A stretch of 64,000 nucleotides of DNA from GCA-2729515 sp036336695 (GTDB taxonomy: Bacteria; Myxococcota_A; UBA9160; SMWR01): contig JAYZFQ010000014.1 in the NCBI GenBank assembly GCA_036336695.1, forward strand, positions 1 through 64,000. The letters are read 5' to 3'. The notes under the pieces were generated by a model, which worked only from the letters and a program-made list of their open reading frames with translations, searched no databases and had not been told where the DNA came from. The translations under genes and the position numbers were made by a program. Below are positions 32,438 to 40,195 of this stretch, one piece after another. Within the stretch, counting starts at the first letter, position 1; the number at the start of each line of letters is the position of its first letter.

Positions 32438-34168
32438 TCAGCCGGCCGCCTTGGTCGTGAAGAGTTCCTCCCGCGCTTCGAAGCGCTGGTAGGCGGAACG
32501 AGCCACGTCGTCCGGAACGTCCCAGACGAGTTTCGCCGGCCCGATTGCATCCTCTTTCATGCAGTCGGGCATCACGTCGTCCTTGGCTTCGAAACCGGCG
32601 CGGCGATTGAATTCCCACTCGTCCTGCATGCACTGCCAGCCCAGATCGGCGATCTGCTCCCGGCTCACCTCTTCCCCGTAGAGCAGGCCGTAGAACTTGC
32701 GGATGTCGTCCAGCGTCGGCTGCAAGAATTGGCAGAAGCCGGAAGAATCGGTCACCGCGTTCACCAGCTGGACTTCCTGGGAGGCCTGCGCCCACTCTTC
32801 GGGCGGCAACCCGGGGTTTACGATCAGTCCGGCCGTGTGGTCGGCTCCCATCGCACTCGTGAGGTACGTAATGCCGGTCGCCTTCAGCGGCCGGGGATCC
32901 CAGGCCGGGAGCGCCTGCCCCTTCACCGCCGGCACGCGGTGGTGTTTCTGTCGCTTTCCGATCGCCACGGCGCCTTCGCCGATCGCCTTGCCCAGGTCGG
33001 TCCCCTCGGCGATCTCCCGGAGGATCCGTTTGGCGCCCTCGGCGTCGCCCCACTCGAGCCCTCCAGAATCCATGTAGACGGCAAGGGCCGCACCGGCCTC
33101 GATGGTGTCGACCCCCACTTCGTCACAGAGCCGGTCGAGATCGGCAACGTCGTCCCAGCTCGCAATTGCACAGTTCGAACCCAACAGGGTCAACGTCTCG
33201 AACTCCAGGGCGGACGTCTTGTAGTTCCCGTCGGTATCGTGCACGACGTTGCTGCACTGAACGATGCAGCCCGTCATGCAATTGTGCATACCGCCGCCGC
33301 GCTCCTCGAAGCTCTCGACGATCCGCGCCCCGTCGAGGGTCTCGGCATCGGGCGACTGCCCCTCCACGCGGTTCTTGTGCGGAAAGGTATTCAGCATGTT
33401 CGCCACGGGAACGACCGAACTGGTCCCCGTCGCGAACATTTGCGGGCCTTCGCGGTACTCCTTCGTCCACTGCTTGCAGGCCGCCATGAATTCCTTGCGC
33501 TCTGCAGGCTGTCGCGTGGGTGTCTTGCCCGCATCGACGGAGACGTACTTGAGGCCCTTGCTGCCCATGACCGCACCCAGGCCACCGCGCGCCGCGTGCC
33601 GTGCCGGGTGACGGTCCTTCTCCTGGTCGGTGCAGGCGATCGAGGCCCCGGCAAGGCGCAGTTCTCCGGCGGGACCGATGGAGATGAAAGAGGCTGTAGC
33701 CGAGTAGACCTTCGCCAGCTCCTCGATCAACGCGTAGTTCCACATTCCCTTGTACGCGTCGGCCTCGACCACTTCGGCGCCGTCGGCAGTGACGTTCACC
33801 GCGTAGCGCTTTTCGGGGTCGGACGGCTGGCCGGTGACGATCACGCAGCGATACCCCAGCTTCATCAGGTCCTGGCCGGGATTCCCGCCGGCATTCGCCT
33901 CCTTGATTCCATTCGTCAGCGGGCTCTTGCCACCCATCGAGATGCGACCCGACGTCGGCGCCGCCGTACCGGAAACCACGCCCGGCGCCATCACGAGTAC
34001 GTTGTCGGGACCGAGCGGGTCGCAGGTCGGATCGCACTCGTCGAGCAGGATCTTCGCCGACAGCGCGCGCCCGCCGAGGAGCTTCCAATCTTCGGGAAAC
34101 GGGACGATCTCCGTGGTCTGTTGGGTCATGTCCACCCGGATCATTCGGTCACCAGTCGGTCCGCTCAC
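32438..34168 (-). CDS. Aldehyde ferredoxin oxidoreductase family, tungsten-pterin enzyme
   Basis: A 576-residue member of the AOR family, which oxidises aldehydes to acids with a tungsten bis-pterin and one 4Fe-4S cluster, passing electrons to ferredoxin. Visible family blocks are LLGGRALSAKILLDE, PTSGRISMGGKSPLTNG, RGGLGAVMGSKGLK and EFETLTLLGSN. Cluster ligands are C297, C301, C305 and C479 (SSGFCQF). The spacing C-x3-C-x3-C differs from the C-x2-C-x3-C of Pyrococcus AOR. GTG at 34168 follows AAGGAG by seven bases. The MoaD gene is 30 bases upstream and two moeA genes lie downstream. Aldehyde substrate unknown. Confidence 0.9.
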   Translation of the reverse strand: MSGPTGDRMIRVDMTQQTTEIVPFPEDWKLLGGRALSAKILLDECDPTCDPLGPDNVLVMAPGVVSGTAAPTSGRISMGGKSPLTNGIKEANAGGNPGQDLMKLGYRCVIVTGQPSDPEKRYAVNVTADGAEVVEADAYKGMWNYALIEELAKVYSATASFISIGPAGELRLAGASIACTDQEKDRHPARHAARGGLGAVMGSKGLKYVSVDAGKTPTRQPAERKEFMAACKQWTKEYREGPQMFATGTSSVVPVANMLNTFPHKNRVEGQSPDAETLDGARIVESFEERGGGMHNCMTGCIVQCSNVVHDTDGNYKTSALEFETLTLLGSNCAIASWDDVADLDRLCDEVGVDTIEAGAALAVYMDSGGLEWGDAEGAKRILREIAEGTDLGKAIGEGAVAIGKRQKHHRVPAVKGQALPAWDPRPLKATGITYLTSAMGADHTAGLIVNPGLPPEEWAQASQEVQLVNAVTDSSGFCQFLQPTLDDIRKFYGLLYGEEVSREQIADLGWQCMQDEWEFNRRAGFEAKDDVMPDCMKEDAIGPAKLVWDVPDDVARSAYQRFEAREELFTTKAAG

Positions 34169-34198
34169 AGGAATCTCCTTCTCGAATTTCTCGGGCGT

Positions 34199-34468
34199 TC
34201 AGCCGCCTGCCACGGCAGCCAGGATTTCGATGCGATCTTCATTGCCGACGACGCTGTCGACTTCCTCGCGGTCGAGTTCATCTCCATTGACAAAGACGTC
34301 GACGAACTTGTGGACCTTGCCACCCCCGTCGAAGATCTGCTCGATGAACCCGGGGTACCGGCGGCCCACGTCCTCGAGGCACTCACGCACCGTCGATCCC
34401 GCTGCAGAAATCTCCGCTTCACCCAGGGTCGGTCCCCGGTAGGGCGGCGGAACCACGACTTGCGGCAT
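34199..34468 (-). CDS. moaD: MoaD/ThiS-like sulfur carrier
   Basis: An 89-residue beta-grasp protein ending in the double glycine AAVAGG that is adenylated and thiocarboxylated to donate sulfur for the pterin dithiolene. The segment FVDVFVNGDELDREE is the conserved MoaD turn. It is directly upstream of the AOR gene, a placement seen for AOR-linked MoaD proteins elsewhere. ATG at 34468 has GGGAG just upstream; an ATG at 34504 is less favoured. No moaE, moaA or mogA gene is in the window. Confidence 0.88.
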   Translation of the reverse strand: MPQVVVPPPYRGPTLGEAEISAAGSTVRECLEDVGRRYPGFIEQIFDGGGKVHKFVDVFVNGDELDREEVDSVVGNEDRIEILAAVAGG

Positions 34469-34509
34469 CTGGACTCCCGGCTCCCATGCTTCGGGACCCC
34501 GCATTGTAG

Positions 34510-36027
34510 CTACTGAACGCCCGGACGGTACGGCTGCGAAATCGCGACCTTGAGCAGCTCTCCCTCGCGGAGGACGGCATCCTCGGGGAGCCCGTTGGCC
34601 GCAGCGAGTTCCCGCGGCGCCCAGGCGCTGGCGGTGCGGCGGCCAAACGCCGCGAGGCTCTCCCCGGCGTGCGCGGTACGGAGGCGGAGGCGGGTCTCCC
34701 GGATCCCTGCCCGCTGGTTCGCATCCAGCGACGCAAAACTTTCCGCGACCGCGGCGAACAAAGCGCGGTGGGAATCGGTGTAGCGTTTCTCGACGGCGCC
34801 CGTCAGCAGATAGACCGCACCCCCGTGAACGATCCAGGTCAGGTCCAGGGTGGCAACCCCCGTCGGCGCGCGGAGGACGACGATCGCGTGCACTGCGGCC
34901 CGCCCGTTCAGATCGATGGCATCGAGCCGCGCCACCTCCAGACGGGCATGCTTCGCCGTCTCCGCGAGGAAGCCATTGGCTGCTTCCCGCGCGTCGGTTC
35001 CCTGCCCCTGGTACCGCAACACCACTTCGGCCTTTCCGTCCGGCGCAGCAGCGCCGACCGCGAGGCGCGTGTTGGAGGTTTCCCAGCCTTCGGGAAACAC
35101 GAGCGTGAAGTCCAGGTCGGGATGAAGAAAGCTCGGCCCTTCGAACAAGCCCGCGGCCGGATCCTCCCCGACCACGAGCCCGTCGAGTCGCCGCAGGAAC
35201 ACAGCTCGGTCCCGAGGAGCCAACGGCGCGTCGGGAGTCAACGATCCGGCCCGCTTCTCGGCCGCAGCGACCCGTCGCGGGATCGAGGGATGCGTATCGA
35301 GCCAACCGGGTTCGTCTGCCGCGTCGGCCGCGAGTTGCTCTTCTCGCTCGAGCGTCCGCAGGAAGGTCGCGAGCGCCCCGGGATCGTAGCCGGCATCTGC
35401 CGCGAGTCGCTGCCCGTAGTCGTCTGCCTCGAGTTCCTGGCCGCGGCTGTAGGACGCCAGCGCACCTACGCCTACCGCGGTGAAGGGCGCGCTCACCAGG
35501 CGGCCCACGGGTCCGCCGATGAGGCCCCCCACGAGGCGCCCCGGCAGAATCAGGAGCCCGACACCCGCGGCACGGGTGTGGCGCTGGGCATGGTGCCGGC
35601 CCGCGACGTGGACCACTTCGTGGGAGAGCACGTTCGCGAGTTCGTCCTCGCTGTTGACGAGGACCAGGAGTCCCCGGGAAACGTAGATGTGCCCCCCCGG
35701 CAAGGCGAAGGCGTTGGGCTCGGGGAGATCCACGACTTCGAACGCGTAGCCGTGGGCCCGCTCGGGGGCCTTCGACACCACACGACGACCCACTTCCGTC
35801 GCCAGGGCGGAGAACCGCGGGTCGGAGACGAGTCCCATCTCCTCGGCAACCACCACCGCCCCGTCGTCCCCGCGACGGATCTCCTCGGCTTCGCTGACCA
35901 GGACGACATCGGGCCTGCGCGTGACGGGATTCGAAGCACAGGCGAGCACCGCGCCGGCGACCAGCAAAGCGAGGCCGGAAAAGTGGACTCCCCGGAACGC
36001 CGTGCGCCGGATCACTCCGGGAATCAA
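34510..36027 (-). CDS. M48-family zinc metalloprotease lipoprotein
   Basis: A 505-residue envelope protease. The N-terminus has a lipoprotein signal (LVAGAVLAC), so it is probably attached to a membrane facing the periplasm. The zinc site is HEVVH with the third ligand in ELEADDYG, the BepA/LoiP arrangement. The middle is an unassigned beta-rich domain (about 270-440), and the last about 45 residues (HAGESLAAFGRR ... LREGELLKVA) resemble a LysM-like module for peptidoglycan. The TTG start at 36027 overlaps the upstream phosphatase stop (TTGA) and has GAGGAA upstream; GTG at 36015 is an alternative. Likely role: outer-membrane protein quality control. Confidence 0.85.
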   Translation of the reverse strand: MIPGVIRRTAFRGVHFSGLALLVAGAVLACASNPVTRRPDVVLVSEAEEIRRGDDGAVVVAEEMGLVSDPRFSALATEVGRRVVSKAPERAHGYAFEVVDLPEPNAFALPGGHIYVSRGLLVLVNSEDELANVLSHEVVHVAGRHHAQRHTRAAGVGLLILPGRLVGGLIGGPVGRLVSAPFTAVGVGALASYSRGQELEADDYGQRLAADAGYDPGALATFLRTLEREEQLAADAADEPGWLDTHPSIPRRVAAAEKRAGSLTPDAPLAPRDRAVFLRRLDGLVVGEDPAAGLFEGPSFLHPDLDFTLVFPEGWETSNTRLAVGAAAPDGKAEVVLRYQGQGTDAREAANGFLAETAKHARLEVARLDAIDLNGRAAVHAIVVLRAPTGVATLDLTWIVHGGAVYLLTGAVEKRYTDSHRALFAAVAESFASLDANQRAGIRETRLRLRTAHAGESLAAFGRRTASAWAPRELAAANGLPEDAVLREGELLKVAISQPYRPGVQ

Positions 36028-36908
36028 CCGGGTTCCTCGGTCGGGTCCGGCGAGTCGCGGTGGACGTAGTAGGCACGCCGCGCGGGAACGCGCCAGAAGG
36101 CTGCGTCCCGCTCCGCGAAGGACACCGCTTCCGACGGATCGGGCACCCAAGCCGTCAAGAAGCCGTCTCGGCCCCGGCCATGGTGTACGCAGCCGGTATC
36201 GAGGCCGCGCAGGCCCCGGGCCACGTGCAGTCCCTGGAGCGCCCAGTGCCCGTAGACGACGCCGTAGTCGTGCCGACGTTCAGACCAGAGTTCGTGCCAC
36301 GGGCGGTAACCGGGGGGCGCCGCCTCGGGAACCTGCGAAGTCCACGCACCACCGGCCGCCGCGCTCCGGCAGCACGTGAAGCGAAGCAGGGCGTCGAGCG
36401 ACGCGTCCTCGGCAGGATTCCCCGACAGGAACGCCTGGGCATCGCGCCACGAGCCTCCCCCCAGCCGCCGTCCGGCCCGGGCGGCATGGTCCAGGATCTC
36501 GTCGATCCCCCACTCGGGGTGCACGCTCGCATGGACGAGCACGAAAGAACGGGAACCGAGTTCGCCGACGATCGCGAGGGGCCGCCGGCGCAGCCACTCG
36601 ATCCATTCGTCGGCGTCGGGCGCCTCCAGGACGTCGGAGATCGTGTCCAGGGGTCCGAGTTCCGCGGCGCCGGCGGCGACGCGGAGCAGGTTCAACTCGT
36701 GGTTCCCGAGCACGTAGTGGCCCCGCCCGGCCGCGACGAGCTCGCGGACCCGCTGCAGGGCACGCAAGTTGGCCGGACCCCGGTTGACCACGTCGCCCAC
36801 CACCCAGAGTTCGAAGGCGTCCCCGAACGTCGCTTCAGCTCGGCCGACGAGCGTTTCCAGTTCGTCGGCACAACCCTGGACGTCTCCAACGAAAATCGGC
36901 TGGGACAC
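36024..36908 (-). CDS. apaH: ApaH-like metallophosphatase, predicted diadenosine tetraphosphatase
   Basis: A 294-residue calcineurin-type phosphatase. The metal motifs GDVQGC (8-13), GDVVNRGP (38-45) and GNHE (68-71) match ApaH, which splits Ap4A symmetrically into two ADP and can remove nucleoside-tetraphosphate RNA caps. Later histidines occur in LVHASVHPEW and YGHWALQG. The length is close to that of Escherichia coli ApaH. GTG at 36908 has GAGG upstream. It heads the minus-strand run that goes on to the M48 lipoprotein and the tungsten genes, and is divergent from the DHH phosphoesterase. Confidence 0.88.
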   Translation of the reverse strand: MSQPIFVGDVQGCADELETLVGRAEATFGDAFELWVVGDVVNRGPANLRALQRVRELVAAGRGHYVLGNHELNLLRVAAGAAELGPLDTISDVLEAPDADEWIEWLRRRPLAIVGELGSRSFVLVHASVHPEWGIDEILDHAARAGRRLGGGSWRDAQAFLSGNPAEDASLDALLRFTCCRSAAAGGAWTSQVPEAAPPGYRPWHELWSERRHDYGVVYGHWALQGLHVARGLRGLDTGCVHHGRGRDGFLTAWVPDPSEAVSFAERDAAFWRVPARRAYYVHRDSPDPTEEPG

Positions 36909-36947
36909 GCCTCGTGGATAGCACCGGAGGCCATGCCCCCCGGGGAA

Positions 36948-36968
36948 TTCCCGGCCGTTGGCCGGGAA
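36948..36968. repeat. Perfect 9-base inverted repeat between divergent genes
   Basis: TTCCCGGCC and GGCCGGGAA flank a GTT spacer. The repeat lies in the 133-base region between the apaH-like and DHH starts. It could be an operator shared by the two promoters or a leader hairpin. No T-run follows, so it is not a terminator. Confidence 0.45.
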
Positions 36969-37041
36969 ACGCAGGCGGCTCCACTGCCGCCGTCGCACTG
37001 GGGCCTCTGCTCGACTGGGCCCAGCCACCACCGGGGGGCGC

Positions 37042-38436
37042 TTGGCACGCCGCATCATCCTCTGCGACGGCGCGGATGCTGCCCGTATGTGGGCCCGCAT
37101 CGGCGCCGGTGACGACGAGGAACTCACCTGGGTTCCGCGCGAGAAGGACGGGCGCGCCCGGCCGCCGGGCTTCCACTCGCTCCCGGGCGGCCTGAGTGCC
37201 GAGGGAATCGGCAAACTCGGCGCCGGGCCCCTGGACGAGTTCGCAGTGGTGAGCGAGGACGGACCGTTCATTCGCAGCGCCGTGAGCCTCATCGAGGCCG
37301 AGGCCACCGAAGTCCCCATCCTCGTGCTGTCGGATCGGGTGGATGCCGAAGAGCTGCCCGACCATCCGTGCCTGCTCCGCGCCGGCCTGCGGACCCTGAT
37401 CCGGGACGACGTGGACGAGGAATTCTCCCACCTCGCGAACCTGCGCCGCGTGGTGGAGTTGCGCGAACTGATCGCCCCGCGAGAGAAGCTCGGCATCCTG
37501 CTCCAGCCGGACCCGGATCCGGACGGCATCGCCTGCGGCTACGCCCTCCGCGCGCTCCTCGGGCGCAAGAGCCCGACCGCGCCGCTGATCTCCTTCGGCG
37601 AGGTCAAGCGCCCGGAAAACCTGGCGATGATGGAAGTCCTGGGCCTCGAGGTCCGCACCGTGTCTCCCGAAACACTCGACGAGTTCGACGGTCTCGCGCT
37701 CGTCGACGTGCAACCGTCGGTGTTTGGCGACCCGCCCCCGGAACGGGTGCAGAGCGTGGATGTGGTGATCGATCACCATCCGGAGCGCGGGGGCTACGAC
37801 GCGGTCATTCGAGATATCCGGCCCAGCTACGGCGCAACCGCAACGATCCTGACGGAGTACATCCGCGCCTGCGACCTCGAGCTCCGTCCCAAGCTCGCGA
37901 CGGCGCTCGTGTACGGAATCAAGAGCGACACCCAGTTGCTCGGGCGCGAGACGAGTCCCGGCGACATGGCCGCCTTCGCCCATCTGCACGCCCTCCACAG
38001 CCCCGCGCTGCTGCGCCGCATCGAGCGGCCCGCGCTTCCCGCGGACGGGTTGAAGGCCCTCGGCCGGGCCCTCGCCAGCGGGAGCGTCGTGGACGGCATC
38101 CACCTGCTGGTACTCGGGCGCGTGCGCGAAGACGTGATCCCGCAAGTGGCCGACATGGGCCTCCAGGCCGAGGGCGCGGAGTGGGCCATCGCCGCCGGGC
38201 TCGTCGGACCCAACCTGGTGTTCTCCGTGCGCAATGTCGGCTATGTGCGGGCCGCGGGCGAAGTCGTGCGCGCGGTCGTCGAAGGCCTGGGCGTCGGAGG
38301 CGGCCACCGGTCCATGGCCAAGGGCATCATTCCCGTCAAGGCGTTCCGAGAAGTCTACGGGAGTGCAACGCGCGACACGATTCGCGAAGCCCTGCACAGC
38401 GCGTTCGTGCAGGCGATTCGCGGCGACGAAGAATAA
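37042..38436 (+). CDS. DHH/DHHA1-family phosphoesterase, NrnA-like
   Basis: A 464-residue protein. Residues about 1-135 form an unassigned N-terminal domain (RRIILCDGADAARMW ... VSEDGPFIRSAV), possibly a degenerate nucleotide-binding fold. The catalytic core follows: QPDPDPDGIACG near residue 155, ALVDVQPS, the DHH motif in VIDHHPERGG near 243, and the DHHA1 signature GGGHRSMAKG near 420. Such enzymes degrade short oligoribonucleotides, pAp or cyclic dinucleotides. The TTG start at 37042 (GGGGGG upstream) is needed to include the first strand; ATG at 37087 would cut it. Having c-di-GMP proteins in the window makes pGpG turnover conceivable. Confidence 0.82.
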   Translation: MARRIILCDGADAARMWARIGAGDDEELTWVPREKDGRARPPGFHSLPGGLSAEGIGKLGAGPLDEFAVVSEDGPFIRSAVSLIEAEATEVPILVLSDRVDAEELPDHPCLLRAGLRTLIRDDVDEEFSHLANLRRVVELRELIAPREKLGILLQPDPDPDGIACGYALRALLGRKSPTAPLISFGEVKRPENLAMMEVLGLEVRTVSPETLDEFDGLALVDVQPSVFGDPPPERVQSVDVVIDHHPERGGYDAVIRDIRPSYGATATILTEYIRACDLELRPKLATALVYGIKSDTQLLGRETSPGDMAAFAHLHALHSPALLRRIERPALPADGLKALGRALASGSVVDGIHLLVLGRVREDVIPQVADMGLQAEGAEWAIAAGLVGPNLVFSVRNVGYVRAAGEVVRAVVEGLGVGGGHRSMAKGIIPVKAFREVYGSATRDTIREALHSAFVQAIRGDEE

Positions 38437-38443
38437 GCGGAGC

Positions 38444-40195
38444 TTGGGCCGCAACCTTCTCCTCTGCTCTCTGCTCGCCGTGGGCGTCTGGGCCGTGTAC
38501 GGCCAGACGACGGGCTTCGACTACATCGGTTACGACGACCGGCTCTACGTCGTAGAGAACTCCCAGGTCCGCAAAGGACTGAGCCGCGAGAGCATCGCCT
38601 GGGCATGGACCAGCCGGCAGGAGTCGAACTGGTTCCCCCTCACCCGCCTCTCGCACTTGCTCGACGTCGAGATGTTCGGCCTTCATCCCGGTGGGCATCA
38701 TGCGACCAACGCGCTGCTGCACGTCTTCAATGTGCTCCTCCTGTTTGCGGTGCTCCAGTCGATGACCGGTGCGACCGCACGCAGCGCGTTCGTCGCCGCT
38801 CTATTCGCCATCCACCCGTTGCAGGTCGAATCCGTTGCGTGGATTTCGGAACGCAAGACGCTCTTGTGCACGGCGTTCGGGCTCCTGGCCTTCGGGGCCT
38901 ATGCCGCCTGGACCCGCAACGGAGGTATCACACGCTACCTGTCCAGTCTCGCATTGTTCGCGTTCTCGCTGATGTCGAAGCCGATGTTCGTCACGCTCCC
39001 GTTCGTCCTGTTGCTGCTCGACTACTGGCCCCTCGACAGGCGCGGCCGATCGCGTACCCGGCTCGTGCTGGAAAAACTCCCGTTCTTTGCCCTGACCGCC
39101 GTCTCGAGCACCTTTACCTGGGCGATCCAGGGCGCCGGCGGCGCGACGCTCCCCGACACAGTACTGCCGTTCCCGCTTCGCCTGGCCAACGCCGTCTACG
39201 CCTACGCAAGCTACTTGCGCAAAACGTTCTGGCCCGAAGACCTCGGACTCTTCTACCCCCACCCATTCCTTGCCGAACTCGGCGGGGCGCCCCTCACCCC
39301 CCTGCAAGTCGCCGCCGCAGCGGCGCTGCTCCTCGCGATCTCCGCCGTCGCCTTGGCCTCGCGGCGACGCTACGCCGTGGTGGGCTGGTTCTGGTTCGTC
39401 GGGATGCTCGTCCCGGTGATCGGGATCGTCCAGGTCGGGGGCCAGGGCATGGCGGACCGCTACGCCTACCAGCCGCTGATCGGAATCTTCCTTGCCGTGA
39501 CCTGGGGGGGCGCCGAAGCGTACGCGGCCCTTCGCGTTCGGGCGCCGCGCGTTGCGGCCCTCAGCCTCTTCCTGCCCGTGCTGGTGGTGGCCACGTGGCT
39601 CGGGGCGGCGCGTGTCCAGACGGCACACTGGCGCGACTCCGTTGCGCTCTTCGAACACGGGCTTTCCTTTCAACAGCGAAACCCGACGATCCGCTACAAC
39701 CTTGCCAATGAATTACGCAAGCGTGGCGAACACGCCGCGGCAAGCGCGCATTACCGAATCGTGCTCGAAACCACACCCACCGACGCGCGGGTGCTCAACA
39801 ATCTCGGCAACGCGTTGCGAGACATGGGCCGGAACGGAGAGGCGGTCGAGCAGTACCGGTCCGCACTCACGCATCGACCCACCTACGCCCGGGCGCACAA
39901 CAACCTGGGCGCCGCCCTGCGCGCAATGGAGCGGGACGAAGAGGCACTCGTGCACTACCGCGAAGCGGTTCGCCTTGCGCCGGGTTACGGGCTTGCCCAC
40001 GCCAACATCGCAAACACGCTGCGCGATCGGGGAGACCTAGACGGTGCGATTGCGCACTACCGCCGCGCGCTCGCGGCGCAACCGGAGAACGAGTCGATCC
40101 GGAGTCGACTGGCGGAAACCCTCGCCGAACAGGCGAGGAATACTTCGAGCGAACAACGCGAAGAATCGCCTAGCGCCGCTTCGTCAGGTTCGTAA
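38444..40195 (+). CDS. Polytopic membrane protein with C-terminal TPRs, TMTC/O-mannosyltransferase-like
   Basis: A 583-residue protein. An N-terminal membrane half of about ten hydrophobic segments contains YDDRLYVVENSQV in the first loop, SNWFPLTRLSHLLDVEMFG, and HPLQVESVAWISERKTLL, blocks shared with the TMTC family and with GT-C glycosyltransferase-like bacterial proteins. The last about 140 residues are four TPRs (about 412-545). TMTC proteins transfer mannose to secretory proteins; bacterial members are less studied. The conserved DD in the first loop fits a GT-C catalytic acid. The TTG start at 38444 is seven bases after the DHH stop. Its 3' end overlaps the convergent DUF1329 gene by 26 bases. 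Confidence 0.8.
   Translation: MGRNLLLCSLLAVGVWAVYGQTTGFDYIGYDDRLYVVENSQVRKGLSRESIAWAWTSRQESNWFPLTRLSHLLDVEMFGLHPGGHHATNALLHVFNVLLLFAVLQSMTGATARSAFVAALFAIHPLQVESVAWISERKTLLCTAFGLLAFGAYAAWTRNGGITRYLSSLALFAFSLMSKPMFVTLPFVLLLLDYWPLDRRGRSRTRLVLEKLPFFALTAVSSTFTWAIQGAGGATLPDTVLPFPLRLANAVYAYASYLRKTFWPEDLGLFYPHPFLAELGGAPLTPLQVAAAAALLLAISAVALASRRRYAVVGWFWFVGMLVPVIGIVQVGGQGMADRYAYQPLIGIFLAVTWGGAEAYAALRVRAPRVAALSLFLPVLVVATWLGAARVQTAHWRDSVALFEHGLSFQQRNPTIRYNLANELRKRGEHAAASAHYRIVLETTPTDARVLNNLGNALRDMGRNGEAVEQYRSALTHRPTYARAHNNLGAALRAMERDEEALVHYREAVRLAPGYGLAHANIANTLRDRGDLDGAIAHYRRALAAQPENESIRSRLAETLAEQARNTSSEQREESPSAASSGS

Noticed and set aside
32204..34516. 770-codon open frame on the plus strand
   Set aside because: It mirrors the AOR and MoaD genes, which carry clear cofactor and cluster motifs and ribosome-binding sites.
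36948..36968. Terminator between the divergent genes
   Set aside because: Both flanking genes start here, neither ends, and no T-run follows the repeat.
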